A DNA stretch of 64,000 nt from Acidobacteriota bacterium (GCA_021778845.1 JAJYBU010000020.1:1-64000), one strand, 5' to 3'; shown: positions 17,771 to 26,519, counted from the stretch's first letter. Numbers and translations: made by a program. Notes: generated from the letters alone by a model not told the origin.

Positions 17771-17995
17771 AGATGCCTCTCGGCATAGGACAGTGCATGA
17801 CACGTGCCATCCCAGCAATAATTTTCATCCTATATATAGGCCTGATCGTACTGATTGCGGGGAGATAGATGAAGAAAGGATGAGAATCGTCCTGGCCGCG
17901 AGCTCTTCGACGGTCACGACGGCAATGGGCTCTCATCAAAAGGCAATGTTCGCGATGGGAGCGGCTAACCGGCGCGACCTTGCGCATGGACCTGT
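17771..17995 (-). other. Intergenic region before flgF
   Basis: These 225 bp lie between the end of the HDOD gene and flgF. They hold the sigma-54 promoter at 17794-17809. A TATATATAGG stretch is also seen near 17831-17840. No gene or clear terminator for the HDOD gene was recognised. Confidence 0.6.
17794..17809 (-). promoter_or_regulatory. Sigma-54 promoter for flgF-G-A-H-I-J
   Basis: The minus strand reads TGGCACGTGTCATGCA. Against TGGCACG-N4-TTGCW this matches 11 of 12 conserved positions, including the GG (-24) and GC (-12) doublets with exactly 10 nt between them. The transcript would start about 14 nt before the flgF ATG, leaving room for the GAGAGG ribosome site. The window also encodes two sigma-54 activators, so this is a coherent rod/ring promoter. 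Confidence 0.8.
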
Positions 17996-18751
17996 TCAGA
18001 CAACATGGAGATATCGCCTGCGCGGGTCTTTCGAGGAGACGCAATCGAAGGACGAACGACTGGCACGAGCGTGCGCAGCCTCAAGGATCCTCGGCCATGG
18101 TGAGGGCGATCCGTCCATCTGTGTCTCCAGGAGAGCTTCCACGACAAAGCGTGGGAGGAGCCATCTCCTTGCCAACTCTACGCCCATCCCCGCATCGTCC
18201 GTGGTGCGGTCTGCTTGCCGATCCCATCCGAGAAGCTGCGGCAGATGTCCGATCAAATGACACAGACCGACCAGATAGGCTTCCTCAGGATGTACCTCCT
18301 GAGTGTCTTCCGCGATGAGTTGTGCGTGCTGTGCAATCTCCCGCGAATGCGACCATATATCGGCGATACCGTTGCGGAGATCGTCATGCATCGCGGTCGG
18401 AACCGAAAGCGCCGCCATGCACTCGCGCAGGCCTAGATCGGAGATGCAATCCTCAATTCGAACTGGGCACGCATCAACACTGCCGTACACCTGGCCCGCC
18501 AGCTTGAAGATCTGAAGGGTAGCCCCAAGATCGCTGAGGATCACGTGCGTCATCATCCTGAGATCTACGCTTGGCTCCTGGACCTCAAGGTCGATCAGCA
18601 AACGGGTTGCAGGCAGTACGGGAATGTCGCGCAGGCGACCGTTGGGCTCGCACTGCAAGAACTGGCGAACAAATCCCGGGATGCGTCCCGCCTGAATATC
18701 TACTACGCTTTTATGGATCACTGTGCCATCACCTCGCACAGTGATCGGCAC
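17996..18751 (-). CDS. HDOD-domain signalling protein
   Basis: The 251-residue protein contains an HDOD domain from about residue 43 (LPATRLLIDLEVQEPSVDLR, then ILSDLGATLQIFKLAG) through DLGLRECMAAL and EEAYLVGLCHLIGHL. HDOD is a non-catalytic relative of the HD phosphohydrolase domain, common in bacterial signalling and often tied to c-di-GMP or motility. The metal-binding HD residues are not evident. The start is uncertain: the GTG at 18751 has no clear ribosome site and lies in the same frame as the upstream gene, six codons after its TGA. It is transcribed after the MshEN-type gene and before the flgF promoter. Confidence 0.75.
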   Translation of the reverse strand: MPITVRGDGTVIHKSVVDIQAGRIPGFVRQFLQCEPNGRLRDIPVLPATRLLIDLEVQEPSVDLRMMTHVILSDLGATLQIFKLAGQVYGSVDACPVRIEDCISDLGLRECMAALSVPTAMHDDLRNGIADIWSHSREIAQHAQLIAEDTQEVHPEEAYLVGLCHLIGHLPQLLGWDRQADRTTDDAGMGVELARRWLLPRFVVEALLETQMDGSPSPWPRILEAAHARASRSSFDCVSSKDPRRRYLHVV

Positions 18752-18766
18752 TTCAGGGAAATCTTT

Positions 18767-19675
18767 TCAACCTGCAGATCGAATTTCCTCTTGTGAAGAC
18801 CACAAATCCTCACGCTTATTCATCTCGATGGATCTTCTGTTTTGAAATAGGACATCGATGCTGCGACGCTTGCCCGATAGCCTCGTCCATAGATATTTCT
18901 GGCAGTGAGCAAGGCTGGCTTCTCGCGCCACTACTTCTAACGCAAAGCCGCCCAGGGTCTTTGCCATGTCTGCCGGCGTAAACGAGTCGTCCAGGACAAC
19001 TTCCCTGCTGTCCTGGGCTGCCGTGACTCGTTCCATCTGGTAGCAGAACTCGGTCGGAGTAATGAAGCAAGGTTCGGCCCTGCAACCTGTAACCTGCTCG
19101 ATGGAGTGCAGCAGGGTATGCTCGACTCGATACACAAAGCCCAGTAGCAAGCGCCTGGCATGCTTGGAATAGTGCAGCGGCACCGCTGAGAAAGATCTCA
19201 GCAGCGTCATGGGAATATCTGCGTCGACCGATTGGCTGATGCGGTCCCGACCAAGCACTGGGTAGCCCCATTGCGCTGCCCTCGCCGAAGACAACTGCCA
19301 TTCGTCCGCCCATCCGTGGCGAACCAGTACGGACTCCAGTTCCTCGCCTGTCGACTGACTTTGAGCGAGGGCGAGTCGAAATTGCTCATCGGTCAGGTAG
19401 CCCTTCGACAGCATGACGAGCCCAATGGATAGTCTTGGATTGTGAGGCATCTCGAGAGGGCGCCGGGCTGGAAGCGTGGAGAAGCGCTCGCGCACAGCCT
19501 TCACGAAACAGTCCACGCTACAGTACCAGAGTTCGCCCATGCGGATTCCGCCGCGGCTCTGGGGGACGCTTCGCATCAACAGCGTCGTCTTGCAGGAGCG
19601 CAGCCCGCAGGCTGTGTGCATGCTCTTCCAACCTCGATCAACCCCTGCAACCAGTGACTCTAGTGATAGTTTCAT
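18767..19675 (-). CDS. Zn-finger-like plus MshEN (GspE N-terminal) domain protein
   Basis: The 302-residue protein has two parts. The first 60 residues contain C23-x4-C28 and C52-x3-C56, a spacing that suggests a small zinc-binding knuckle. From about residue 85 there is a GspE/PilB N-terminal-like (MshEN) domain: GLVMLSKGYLTDEQFRLALA, LESVLVRHGWADEWQLS, and AAQWGYPVL. In other proteins MshEN domains bind c-di-GMP. No ATPase domain follows, so it is not a secretion motor. I start at the ATG at 19675 (MKLSLESLVAG), which has AGAAGAAA upstream; longer frames would run into fliN. Its place after fliM-fliN and before the HDOD gene suggests a motility-linked sensor. Confidence 0.72.
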   Translation of the reverse strand: MKLSLESLVAGVDRGWKSMHTACGLRSCKTTLLMRSVPQSRGGIRMGELWYCSVDCFVKAVRERFSTLPARRPLEMPHNPRLSIGLVMLSKGYLTDEQFRLALAQSQSTGEELESVLVRHGWADEWQLSSARAAQWGYPVLGRDRISQSVDADIPMTLLRSFSAVPLHYSKHARRLLLGFVYRVEHTLLHSIEQVTGCRAEPCFITPTEFCYQMERVTAAQDSREVVLDDSFTPADMAKTLGGFALEVVAREASLAHCQKYLWTRLSGKRRSIDVLFQNRRSIEMNKREDLWSSQEEIRSAG

Positions 19676-19697
19676 CGGATTTCTTCTCTCGTGTAGT

Positions 19698-20498
19698 TCA
19701 GCGGATAAAATAGGATGCCATGGGTTGTGGAATCTCTGTAACGCGTAGACCATAGTTTCCGTCCACGATGACTGCCTCGCCGCGTGCGATAACCTTGCCA
19801 TCCAACAGCAGTTCGACGGGGTCATCGACGTCGCGGTCCAACTCGATGACCGAGCCGCTGGCCAGGTCCAGCACCTCTCGCAACGGCAACTGGCATTGTC
19901 CAAATCGAAGCGACACATTCAACTCGACATCCATGACGAGCTTGAGATTGTTGGGATCAATCGAGGCCTGTCGTGCTTCAGTAGATGATGGAGCAGCCGA
20001 CGCTACGGACAACGCCTCCAGCAATCGACCCTCGAAGTAGAGTTGCATCGGCACCTCTGACTCCGTCCCATCGGAAACGCAAAGCGGAACAGCAAACATT
20101 TCAGCGAGTCCCTCCGCTTCTACCGCGTCCACCTTGAAGGTGACCTCTCCGCAGGAGGGGAGCAGCGCTGCGCTGAGGGACGTCGCGGCTGCCGCAATGA
20201 CTGCCGTCCATGCCTCTCCGTGCTCGTCGGCAAACGCCGACACAGACTGTCCGAGCATCTTTGCAGCAAGTTCCGCGACGTGAAGTTTCGATACCTCGAC
20301 GAAGCACTCGCCACGCAGAGAGCCCTCAGCGGCCAGTCGAAGATGCACAAACTCCACCTGATCGTCCGCAGGGGTTGCATTCTCCATGACCTTCAACTCC
20401 CATGCAGAGCCGGTCTTCCGGGTCAGTGACTCTGCAAACGACAGCATAAGGGCATCGATAAATAGTTTGGTCACTTGATGCTTCACTTGATCGTCCAT
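19698..20498 (-). CDS. fliN: Flagellar motor switch protein FliN/FliY-type
   Basis: The 266-residue protein ends in a clear SpoA (FliN C-terminal) domain: LRFGQCQLPLREVLDLASGS VIELDRDVDDPVELLLDGKV, then ARGEAVIVDGNYGLRVTEI. The N-terminal 170 residues are an extra domain of FliY/CheC-like proportions, without CheC phosphatase motifs that I can identify. FliN forms the bulk of the C-ring, binds FliH and transmits switching. The ATG at 20498 has GGAG 8 nt upstream; an alternative at 20519 would overlap fliM. A second, smaller SpoA protein is encoded at 27886-28188, so this organism has two FliN-like subunits plus FliM. Confidence 0.85.
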   Translation of the reverse strand: MDDQVKHQVTKLFIDALMLSFAESLTRKTGSAWELKVMENATPADDQVEFVHLRLAAEGSLRGECFVEVSKLHVAELAAKMLGQSVSAFADEHGEAWTAVIAAAATSLSAALLPSCGEVTFKVDAVEAEGLAEMFAVPLCVSDGTESEVPMQLYFEGRLLEALSVASAAPSSTEARQASIDPNNLKLVMDVELNVSLRFGQCQLPLREVLDLASGSVIELDRDVDDPVELLLDGKVIARGEAVIVDGNYGLRVTEIPQPMASYFIR

Positions 20499-20503
20499 GA
20501 TGT

Positions 20504-21472
20504 TTACTCCATTCCCCAATTTGTAAGTCGCGTACGACGGCCAAGTTGAGCCGCCTTCTTTGAACCATTTCTGACGGGCATGGCTTCAAACACATCCATC
20601 CCCCCAGCGGTTAGCATTCCGGGAGTTCGGACTGGCGCACGCAACTTCAAGAGGCACCCAGGCTCCAGCGCAATCAGGTCGCGGACCGCAACCTTCATGC
20701 GGGGAAGGCCGGCCGTAAGCAACACGTCGCACTCAAGGACGCGCTCGCGAATACTGGGCATCGGGAAGTATCGCAATCCGCCCTTCCGCTGAGGTTGTTC
20801 GAGCTTAACCTGCTTGAGGAGAACATTCAGGAACGAAGCCGGAAACACAAGCTGGAATGAGCCTTTGATACCGGCTAGCTCGAGTTGGAATTTCACCAGG
20901 GTGACCTTCTCGTTGGGCGGGCAATACTGATGAAGGAGAGATGACTTGATGCGACGATTGAACACCATCGCCATGTGGGGCATGTGCCATGCGTTCTCTG
21001 CCTGACGCGCGATCAGGGACATTACATCCTGCATGATCTCTTCTTCGATCTCTGAAAGTTCTCGAGGGCTGTTCTCAGACGTGCCCGGCCCTCCGAGAAG
21101 AAGTTCGACGATCGGAAACACCAGGGCTAAGTCGCACTCGACGATAATGGCACCCTGCATCGTACTGAGAGAGAAGGGCACGATATAGCTCAAGGGGGGG
21201 ATGCTGGCAATATGATCCTTGAGAGGCAGTTGATCGAGGGTCTGAATCTTCACCTCCAGGCCTGTCCCGAGATAGACATCCAAAGCACTGGCGAGCTGAC
21301 GCGCAAAGGTCTCGTGAATTGCAGTAAGGGAGCGCGCATTATCATTGGATAATCTTCCCGCCGATCGAAAATTGCACGCATGAATGGAACGCGGCTTTTC
21401 GGGAATACGCTTTGATCCGGGCTGCCGTGAAACCTCGACCACGCCCTCTGCTTTCTCCTGGCTAGTTACCAT
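20504..21472 (-). CDS. fliM: Flagellar motor switch protein FliM
   Basis: The 322-residue protein has the FliM middle domain (SLTAIHETFARQLASALDVYLG; SYIVPFSLSTMQGAIIVECD; VFPIVELLLGGPG; LSEIEEEIMQDVMSLI) and a C-terminal SpoA domain ending in LGRRTRLTNWG. It is the C-ring component that binds CheY-P. The canonical N-terminal CheY-binding segment (LSQ.EIDALL) is not seen: the first 35 residues are charged and unlike it. The ATG at 21472 is preferred because of ACAGGAGGCTCGC upstream, even though it lies inside the last codons of fliA. A longer start exists at 21493. Confidence 0.92.
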   Translation of the reverse strand: MVTSQEKAEGVVEVSRQPGSKRIPEKPRSIHACNFRSAGRLSNDNARSLTAIHETFARQLASALDVYLGTGLEVKIQTLDQLPLKDHIASIPPLSYIVPFSLSTMQGAIIVECDLALVFPIVELLLGGPGTSENSPRELSEIEEEIMQDVMSLIARQAENAWHMPHMAMVFNRRIKSSLLHQYCPPNEKVTLVKFQLELAGIKGSFQLVFPASFLNVLLKQVKLEQPQRKGGLRYFPMPSIRERVLECDVLLTAGLPRMKVAVRDLIALEPGCLLKLRAPVRTPGMLTAGGMDVFEAMPVRNGSKKAAQLGRRTRLTNWGME

Positions 21473-22256
21473 GCGAGCCTCCTGTGGATCCATTTGCTAT
21501 CGAGGGCCGCTCGCGAAGGTGTGCGAGCGAAGTTCTGAGCTTCTTCATCGTCGCCTGTCGTATCTGTGACACGCGCGAAAGAGCTACTCCTATGACCTCT
21601 GCAATCTCCTTCATCGTGAGTTCCTCACGATAATAGAGAGAGATGATGAGTTGCTCCCTCTCGCTCAGTTGTGAGATAGCCTCGGCCAAATGAGCCTTGA
21701 TCTCGCCTTGCAGGCAGAGATCGAATGGGTCGGGATCATCAAGGCTGGGCGCGGATTCAATCATGTCCATAACATCCATGTGATCGCTCGATACCACCGC
21801 CTGTTGACCTACCAGATGGAGCCCGTCGATCTGGGCGAGGATCTTTTGGAGATGCGCCGTCTCAAGATGCATCTCCTCTGCAATCTCGGACTCGGCGGGA
21901 TGCCTTCCGAGCCTGCCTTCGAGCAGTGCAATGGTGTCCGAAACCTCGCGTCCTCTTCTGCGAATGGAACGCGAACCCCAATCGGACTCCCGCAGGCTGT
22001 CAAGGATCGCACCACGAATTCTGAACTTCGCGAATCCTTTGAAGCTTGAATTCTTGGTGCAGTCAAAGCTGCGACTGGCTTCGAGTAAGCCGATGACACC
22101 GGCATTGACGAGATCCTCTAACTCGATATGCTGCGGGAGTCGTTCGCGAAGCCGCGCGGCGATGTAATACACCTGTGAAAGTTCCTGCATCACGAGGACG
22201 TTTCGATCGTCTGCGTCCGTGGCACTTGTCTTGTACGCTACTTCTGCTGGCATCAT
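21462..22256 (-). CDS. fliA: RNA polymerase sigma-28 factor FliA
   Basis: The 264-residue protein is an RpoF-class sigma-70 family factor. Region 2 runs through PQHIELEDLVNAGVIGLLEA and FKGFAKFRIRGAILDSLRES. Region 3 contains RRRGREVSDTIALLEGRLGR. Region 4 has LSEREQLIISLYYREELTMK with the helix-turn-helix EIAEVIGVALSRVSQIR. It directs late flagellar transcription, and at least two good target promoters occur in this window (13055-13082 and 56008-56034). The start has AGGTGAAACG upstream of tandem ATGs. It sits between flhA and fliM and overlaps fliM by 11 nt. Confidence 0.95.
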   Translation of the reverse strand: MMPAEVAYKTSATDADDRNVLVMQELSQVYYIAARLRERLPQHIELEDLVNAGVIGLLEASRSFDCTKNSSFKGFAKFRIRGAILDSLRESDWGSRSIRRRGREVSDTIALLEGRLGRHPAESEIAEEMHLETAHLQKILAQIDGLHLVGQQAVVSSDHMDVMDMIESAPSLDDPDPFDLCLQGEIKAHLAEAISQLSEREQLIISLYYREELTMKEIAEVIGVALSRVSQIRQATMKKLRTSLAHLRERPSIANGSTGGSHGN

Positions 22257-22293
22257 CGTTTCACCTGCTTGGGCTTCTAACTTCGCTGCGTTG

Positions 22294-24369
22294 CTATCGA
22301 ACCGAACCCAGGGACTGCACTTGAGTCATGGGAGGTATCTCCGACGGCGAGATCACTACGATCTTGGGAATGTAAGGCTCCAGGAGACGCTTCAAATAGA
22401 AACGGCCCGGAGAGGAACAGAGGAGCACGGGTGGGGCCGACGCCACCTGATCCCCCAACATCGTGCGAAGCCCTGCGAGCACTCTGCTGGCCACCGAGAT
22501 CTGCATCGCACCGCTGGTTAGCTGAGGCTGCTGTGACGTCGTGCGATTGCATTCGTCTTCGATGGACCGGTCCAGGGTGACCACGTTGAGTTGGCCCTGC
22601 TCGTCGAGAAGTGGGCGAATTAATGCGCGGCCCAGAGAGTGCCTCGCGGCCTCCACCAGTGCGATGGGACTCTTGTTCACCGCCGCAGCTTCTACCAGCG
22701 CTTCGAGAATTGTTCCCATATCGCGGATCGATACCTGCTCTCGCAGTAACTGCTGGAGCACCTTCTGCACCTCTCCCAGACTCATCAGTTTTGGCATAAG
22801 CTCGTCGACCAGCTTCGGATGAGAGTCGGCGAGACGATCCACCAGGCGCTTGGTCTCATGCCGCGAAAGCAGGTCCTGCGCGTTCTGCTTAATGAGTTCC
22901 GAGAGATGTGCGGCGAGGACTGACGTGTGGTCGACGACCGCATATCCAGCGGAGATGGCCTGCGCCTGCAGGTCCGGAGTAATCCATTTGGCCGGTGAAT
23001 CAAACGCGGGCTCCCGCGTCTCCTGACCTTGCAGGTCCCCGGGCTTCGGATTGGAATTCACCGCCAACAATCGGTCACGCCGCATCTCCCAGCGCGCAAT
23101 CTCCACGCCGCGAAGATAGATCACATACTCCCTCTCCTTCAGTGATAAGTTGTCGGTGATGTGAATCGACGGCACGAGGAATCCCAGTTGCTGCGCGAGA
23201 TTCTTCCGCAGCGACTTCACCCTTGCGAGCAGTTGGCCGCCCTGTTTTGCGTCTACCAGCGGGACGAGACCTATGCCCACCTCGAGCATGAGGTCGTCGA
23301 GTTTCAGAACGGCATCCATGGGATCGACAACCGGCGTTCCAGCAACTCCACTCTTCCCTGCTGCAGCTTTCGCTGCTGGAGTGAGTTCAACGTCGATGGA
23401 GGGCTTCATCTTCCACGCCGCGAACATCGTGACACTGCCCAAGGCGAGAAAGGAGAACTTCGGCATGCTCGGAATCAAGGCAAGACCCAGCAGAACGGCG
23501 CTGACGATCCACAGGGGGCGCGATGTCTTGAGCATCTGCTTGCCAATGTCTGCGCCCAGTGAAAGATCCGAACCCGCACGAGTGACGACGATGCCTCCGG
23601 CCACCGACACCAGCAGCGAGGGGATGATCGAGACGAGGCCATTGCCTACAGTGAGGATGGTATAGGTCTTGAGCGCCTGCTGAAAGGGAATGCCCAGTTG
23701 GAAGACACCGATCAGAAAGCCCGCCACGATGTTGATAGCAAGAACGAGGATCGTGGCCAGGGAGTCTCGTTGACTGAAGCGTGCGGCACCGTCCATCGAA
23801 CCGCAGAACTCGGCTTCGCGCGCGACCTGCTCGCGACGGGAGCGAGCTTGCTCGGCGTTGATGAGGCCGGTGTTCAGGTCGGAATCAATCGCCATCTGCT
23901 TACCGGGCATGGCGTCAAGCGTAAAGCGGGCAGTCACCTCGGCTGTGCGCACGGCACCGTGGCTGACTACAAGGTATTGAATGGCAATCAAAGCGAGAAA
24001 GATGACAAAGCCAACGATGTAGTTGCCGCCCACGACAAATTGTCCGAAGGCTTCGATCACCTGCCCTGCAGCAGAGGAGCCCTCATTGCCGTGCAGGAGA
24101 ATACGACGTGTGCAGGCGAGATCCAGCGACAACCGCATCAGCGTCAGCAAAAGTATGAGGCTGGGGAACACGGAGAATTGCACGGGGCGAAGGATCTGGA
24201 TGGCCGTGAGAAGGACCAGCACGGACACCATGATGCTGAAGGTGAGCAGAAGATCGAGGACGAAGCTTGGCAAAGGCACAAGCATCACGAACACCAGAGC
24301 CACAGCCCCCGTTGGAATAAACCAATCAGAGGATGCGCGCAACGTATTGAGAAGTCCGGATTTTTTCAT
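22294..24369 (-). CDS. flhA: Flagellar export gate protein FlhA
   Basis: The 691-residue protein has eight predicted membrane segments in its first 310 residues, the FHIPEP-type signature region (SLILLLTLMRLSLDLACTRR, GQVIEAFGQFVVGGNYIVGF, AEVTARFTLDAMPGKQMAID), and a large cytoplasmic C-domain that docks chaperones. It is the nonameric ring of the export gate. The length is normal. It overlaps flhB by 4 nt (ATGA). The next gene is fliA; the flhF and flhG genes that often lie between flhA and fliA are missing here. Confidence 0.96.
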   Translation of the reverse strand: MKKSGLLNTLRASSDWFIPTGAVALVFVMLVPLPSFVLDLLLTFSIMVSVLVLLTAIQILRPVQFSVFPSLILLLTLMRLSLDLACTRRILLHGNEGSSAAGQVIEAFGQFVVGGNYIVGFVIFLALIAIQYLVVSHGAVRTAEVTARFTLDAMPGKQMAIDSDLNTGLINAEQARSRREQVAREAEFCGSMDGAARFSQRDSLATILVLAINIVAGFLIGVFQLGIPFQQALKTYTILTVGNGLVSIIPSLLVSVAGGIVVTRAGSDLSLGADIGKQMLKTSRPLWIVSAVLLGLALIPSMPKFSFLALGSVTMFAAWKMKPSIDVELTPAAKAAAGKSGVAGTPVVDPMDAVLKLDDLMLEVGIGLVPLVDAKQGGQLLARVKSLRKNLAQQLGFLVPSIHITDNLSLKEREYVIYLRGVEIARWEMRRDRLLAVNSNPKPGDLQGQETREPAFDSPAKWITPDLQAQAISAGYAVVDHTSVLAAHLSELIKQNAQDLLSRHETKRLVDRLADSHPKLVDELMPKLMSLGEVQKVLQQLLREQVSIRDMGTILEALVEAAAVNKSPIALVEAARHSLGRALIRPLLDEQGQLNVVTLDRSIEDECNRTTSQQPQLTSGAMQISVASRVLAGLRTMLGDQVASAPPVLLCSSPGRFYLKRLLEPYIPKIVVISPSEIPPMTQVQSLGSVR

Positions 24370-25472
24370 TGCGGTCTCGCTTCTTCCGATCGGTTGGCCG
24401 AGGCCCTTCTCTCGGCGTCTTTGCGTTTCACATCGTCCTGCGCCTTGTAGACCAGGACTAAAATTTCGGCGACGGCGTGATACAAGGCAGATGGAATGGC
24501 GTCTCCGACTTCAACGCCCTTGTACAGCGCCTGTGCGAGAGGCCGGTTCTCCATGATGGGGATCCCGCGGTCCTGCGCAATCTCCCTGATCTTGAGTGCC
24601 AGCAGATCAAGCCCTTTGGCCACCACCAACGGAGCGGACATGCTCATTTCAAACTTCAATGCGACGGCGTAGTGCGTGGGATTGGTGATGACAACGGTCG
24701 CAGTCTCGGCCGCCTTGATCATCTGCCGGCGCCGCGACTGCCGCTGAAGTCTTCTGATTCTTGCTTTGTTCGCGGGATTGCCCTCCGAGTCCTTCATCTC
24801 CTCGCGAATCTCCTGACGGCTCATCTTCAGGTCGCCTTCGCTTTTGAGCCACAACAGAAGGTAATCCACGGCTGCCCACACAAGGAGCACTAAACCGGAC
24901 TTCCAGCAGACCTCAAAGAGAATGCCGCCCACCAGGTTTGCAAATGCTCGCACATCGACGTAGGAGCTGCCGAGAATATCAACCCAATGGCTCTGGATGC
25001 TTGCGTAGCCAATCCAGGCAATCGCCGCGAACGGCAAGAGGGACTTGAGCACACTGCTGACCGAGGTGAGCGAAAAGATCTGCCCGAGTCGCTTGGCCGG
25101 ACTCAGCCGATCGAACTTGAAGGAGAGCGCTTCAGGGACAAAGACGAACCCACCCTGGGCCAATCCAACACCAAGCGCAACGAACATCGCGGCAATTTGA
25201 AATGGGAAGACCCAGCGCAGCGCTTCAATGCTGGTCCAGAACAGCAAAGGGCCATTCGGCTCAATCGAATCTGTGCTGGCGGAACTCAGGATGTTGCGAA
25301 AGAAGTCAGTCCATTGAGACGCTCCCTGTCGCGCAATGATCAGCATGACCCCCGCAACAACAAACATGGACAGCGCCCCGGACAACTCGCGGGAACGCGT
25401 GACCTGCCCCTGCTCTCGTGCCTTGAGCCGGTGTCGTGGGGTCGCTTGTTCTGTTTTGCTTGAGTCAGCCAT
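24366..25472 (-). CDS. flhB: Flagellar export switch protein FlhB
   Basis: The 368-residue protein has four membrane segments in residues 30-215 and a cytoplasmic tail with the autocleavage motif NPTH at residues 264-267 (cleavage between Asn264 and Pro265). The usual VVAKGLDLLALKIREIA and IPIMENRPLAQALY follow. FlhB switches export from rod/hook to filament substrates together with FliK. The N-terminus (TEQATPRHRLKAREQGQVTRS) is also standard. It follows fliR by 6 bp and its stop overlaps the flhA start. Confidence 0.96.
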   Translation of the reverse strand: MADSSKTEQATPRHRLKAREQGQVTRSRELSGALSMFVVAGVMLIIARQGASQWTDFFRNILSSASTDSIEPNGPLLFWTSIEALRWVFPFQIAAMFVALGVGLAQGGFVFVPEALSFKFDRLSPAKRLGQIFSLTSVSSVLKSLLPFAAIAWIGYASIQSHWVDILGSSYVDVRAFANLVGGILFEVCWKSGLVLLVWAAVDYLLLWLKSEGDLKMSRQEIREEMKDSEGNPANKARIRRLQRQSRRRQMIKAAETATVVITNPTHYAVALKFEMSMSAPLVVAKGLDLLALKIREIAQDRGIPIMENRPLAQALYKGVEVGDAIPSALYHAVAEILVLVYKAQDDVKRKDAERRASANRSEEARPQ

Positions 25473-25478
25473 GATCTC

Positions 25479-26249
25479 TCAACGTGCGAGGTGCAGAATG
25501 TGAACGCCGTTCTCTAAGGTGTTCTGAAATAACTCGTGGAACAGATCAGGCCAGTACTTGAGCGTTGCTATGAGGATCAGAATTCCGAGCAGGCTCTTGA
25601 TTGCTGGCCCGAGAAGCATGAGGGGCAATTGCGCGGATGCTTTGCCGAGCAGCCCGAGGAGCACATCGGCAACCAACGTTGCGCCCAGCACTGGAGCTGC
25701 GATTCGCACACCGAGGCCAAACACCATGCCTCCGGTCTTGAGCACGGCCAGGGTAAAGAGGCCGCTGAGATGTGCGGTCGCTGGTGGCAGGTAGAGGAAG
25801 CTGTCTCCCACTGCGCGAAGGATCCAGTAGTGCACGTTCATCTGCAGAAAGAGCAACATGACGATCGACTGGTAGAAGACTGCGACAACCGTGGTGTCCA
25901 CCTGGGTCTGCGGGTCAAGAAGATTCACCAGGGAGTAGCCCATTTGAACTCCGATAATCTGGCCCGCCAACTGAGTGGCATCGAATATAAGATTGGTTGC
26001 GATACCCATCCCCACACCGATGATGAATTCTCTAAAGATCAGGATGGTCCAATCAGCAAGCGCAAACGGGCCCAGACCTTTCCCCACGGTGGGAAATAGA
26101 AGCAGTGTGAGGATCAGAACAAGGCCAGCTTTGACGCGCGAGGGAATGACGCTGCTGCCAAAGAAAGGAGCGAAGAGCATGAGACCCGACAGGCGCACGC
26201 TGATGGTGAGCAGACCGCTGATGATCGTGAGCAGAGATATCTCGGTCAT
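25479..26249 (-). CDS. fliR: Flagellar export gate protein FliR
   Basis: The 256-residue inner-membrane protein has about six hydrophobic segments and FliR motifs (VRLSGLMLFAPFFGSSVIPS, FREFIIGVGMGIATNLIFDA, QLAGQIIGVQMGYSLVNLLD). FliR forms part of the FliPQR export channel. I use the ATG at 26249 because it overlaps the fliQ stop (ATGA) and has AAGAGG upstream; a longer in-frame version from 26315 would run through fliQ. Confidence 0.94.
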   Translation of the reverse strand: MTEISLLTIISGLLTISVRLSGLMLFAPFFGSSVIPSRVKAGLVLILTLLLFPTVGKGLGPFALADWTILIFREFIIGVGMGIATNLIFDATQLAGQIIGVQMGYSLVNLLDPQTQVDTTVVAVFYQSIVMLLFLQMNVHYWILRAVGDSFLYLPPATAHLSGLFTLAVLKTGGMVFGLGVRIAAPVLGATLVADVLLGLLGKASAQLPLMLLGPAIKSLLGILILIATLKYWPDLFHELFQNTLENGVHILHLAR

Positions 26250-26515
26250 TGCAGATACCTCTTGAAGTCGGAGAAGAGGAAGAGCGTGTAGTGGGAGAGG
26301 TTCCGCCACATCCACGGCATCATGAAAAACAACGCGGCTCCGGTGACGAGCAGGCGGGACACGGTCGATACGGTACTGTCCTGCAACGATGTGAGCACCT
26401 GAAGAATATTCACCAGCAGGCTGACGACGATAGCAATCACCAGGATGGGGCCCACCAGGATGAGCACCTCTTGCAACATCATTCGTCCGAGTAAGACTGC
26501 CTGATCAACGTCCAT
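26246..26515 (-). CDS. fliQ: Flagellar export gate protein FliQ
   Basis: The 89-residue protein has the two-helix hairpin of FliQ: MMLQEVLILVGPILVIAIVV and SRLLVTGAALFFMMPWMWRN, with SLLVNILQVLTSLQD between them. Length and position (between fliP and fliR) are exactly as expected. It is the smallest subunit of the FliPQR channel in the inner membrane. Confidence 0.95.
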   Translation of the reverse strand: MDVDQAVLLGRMMLQEVLILVGPILVIAIVVSLLVNILQVLTSLQDSTVSTVSRLLVTGAALFFMMPWMWRNLSHYTLFLFSDFKRYLQ

Positions 26516-26519
26516 GGCG

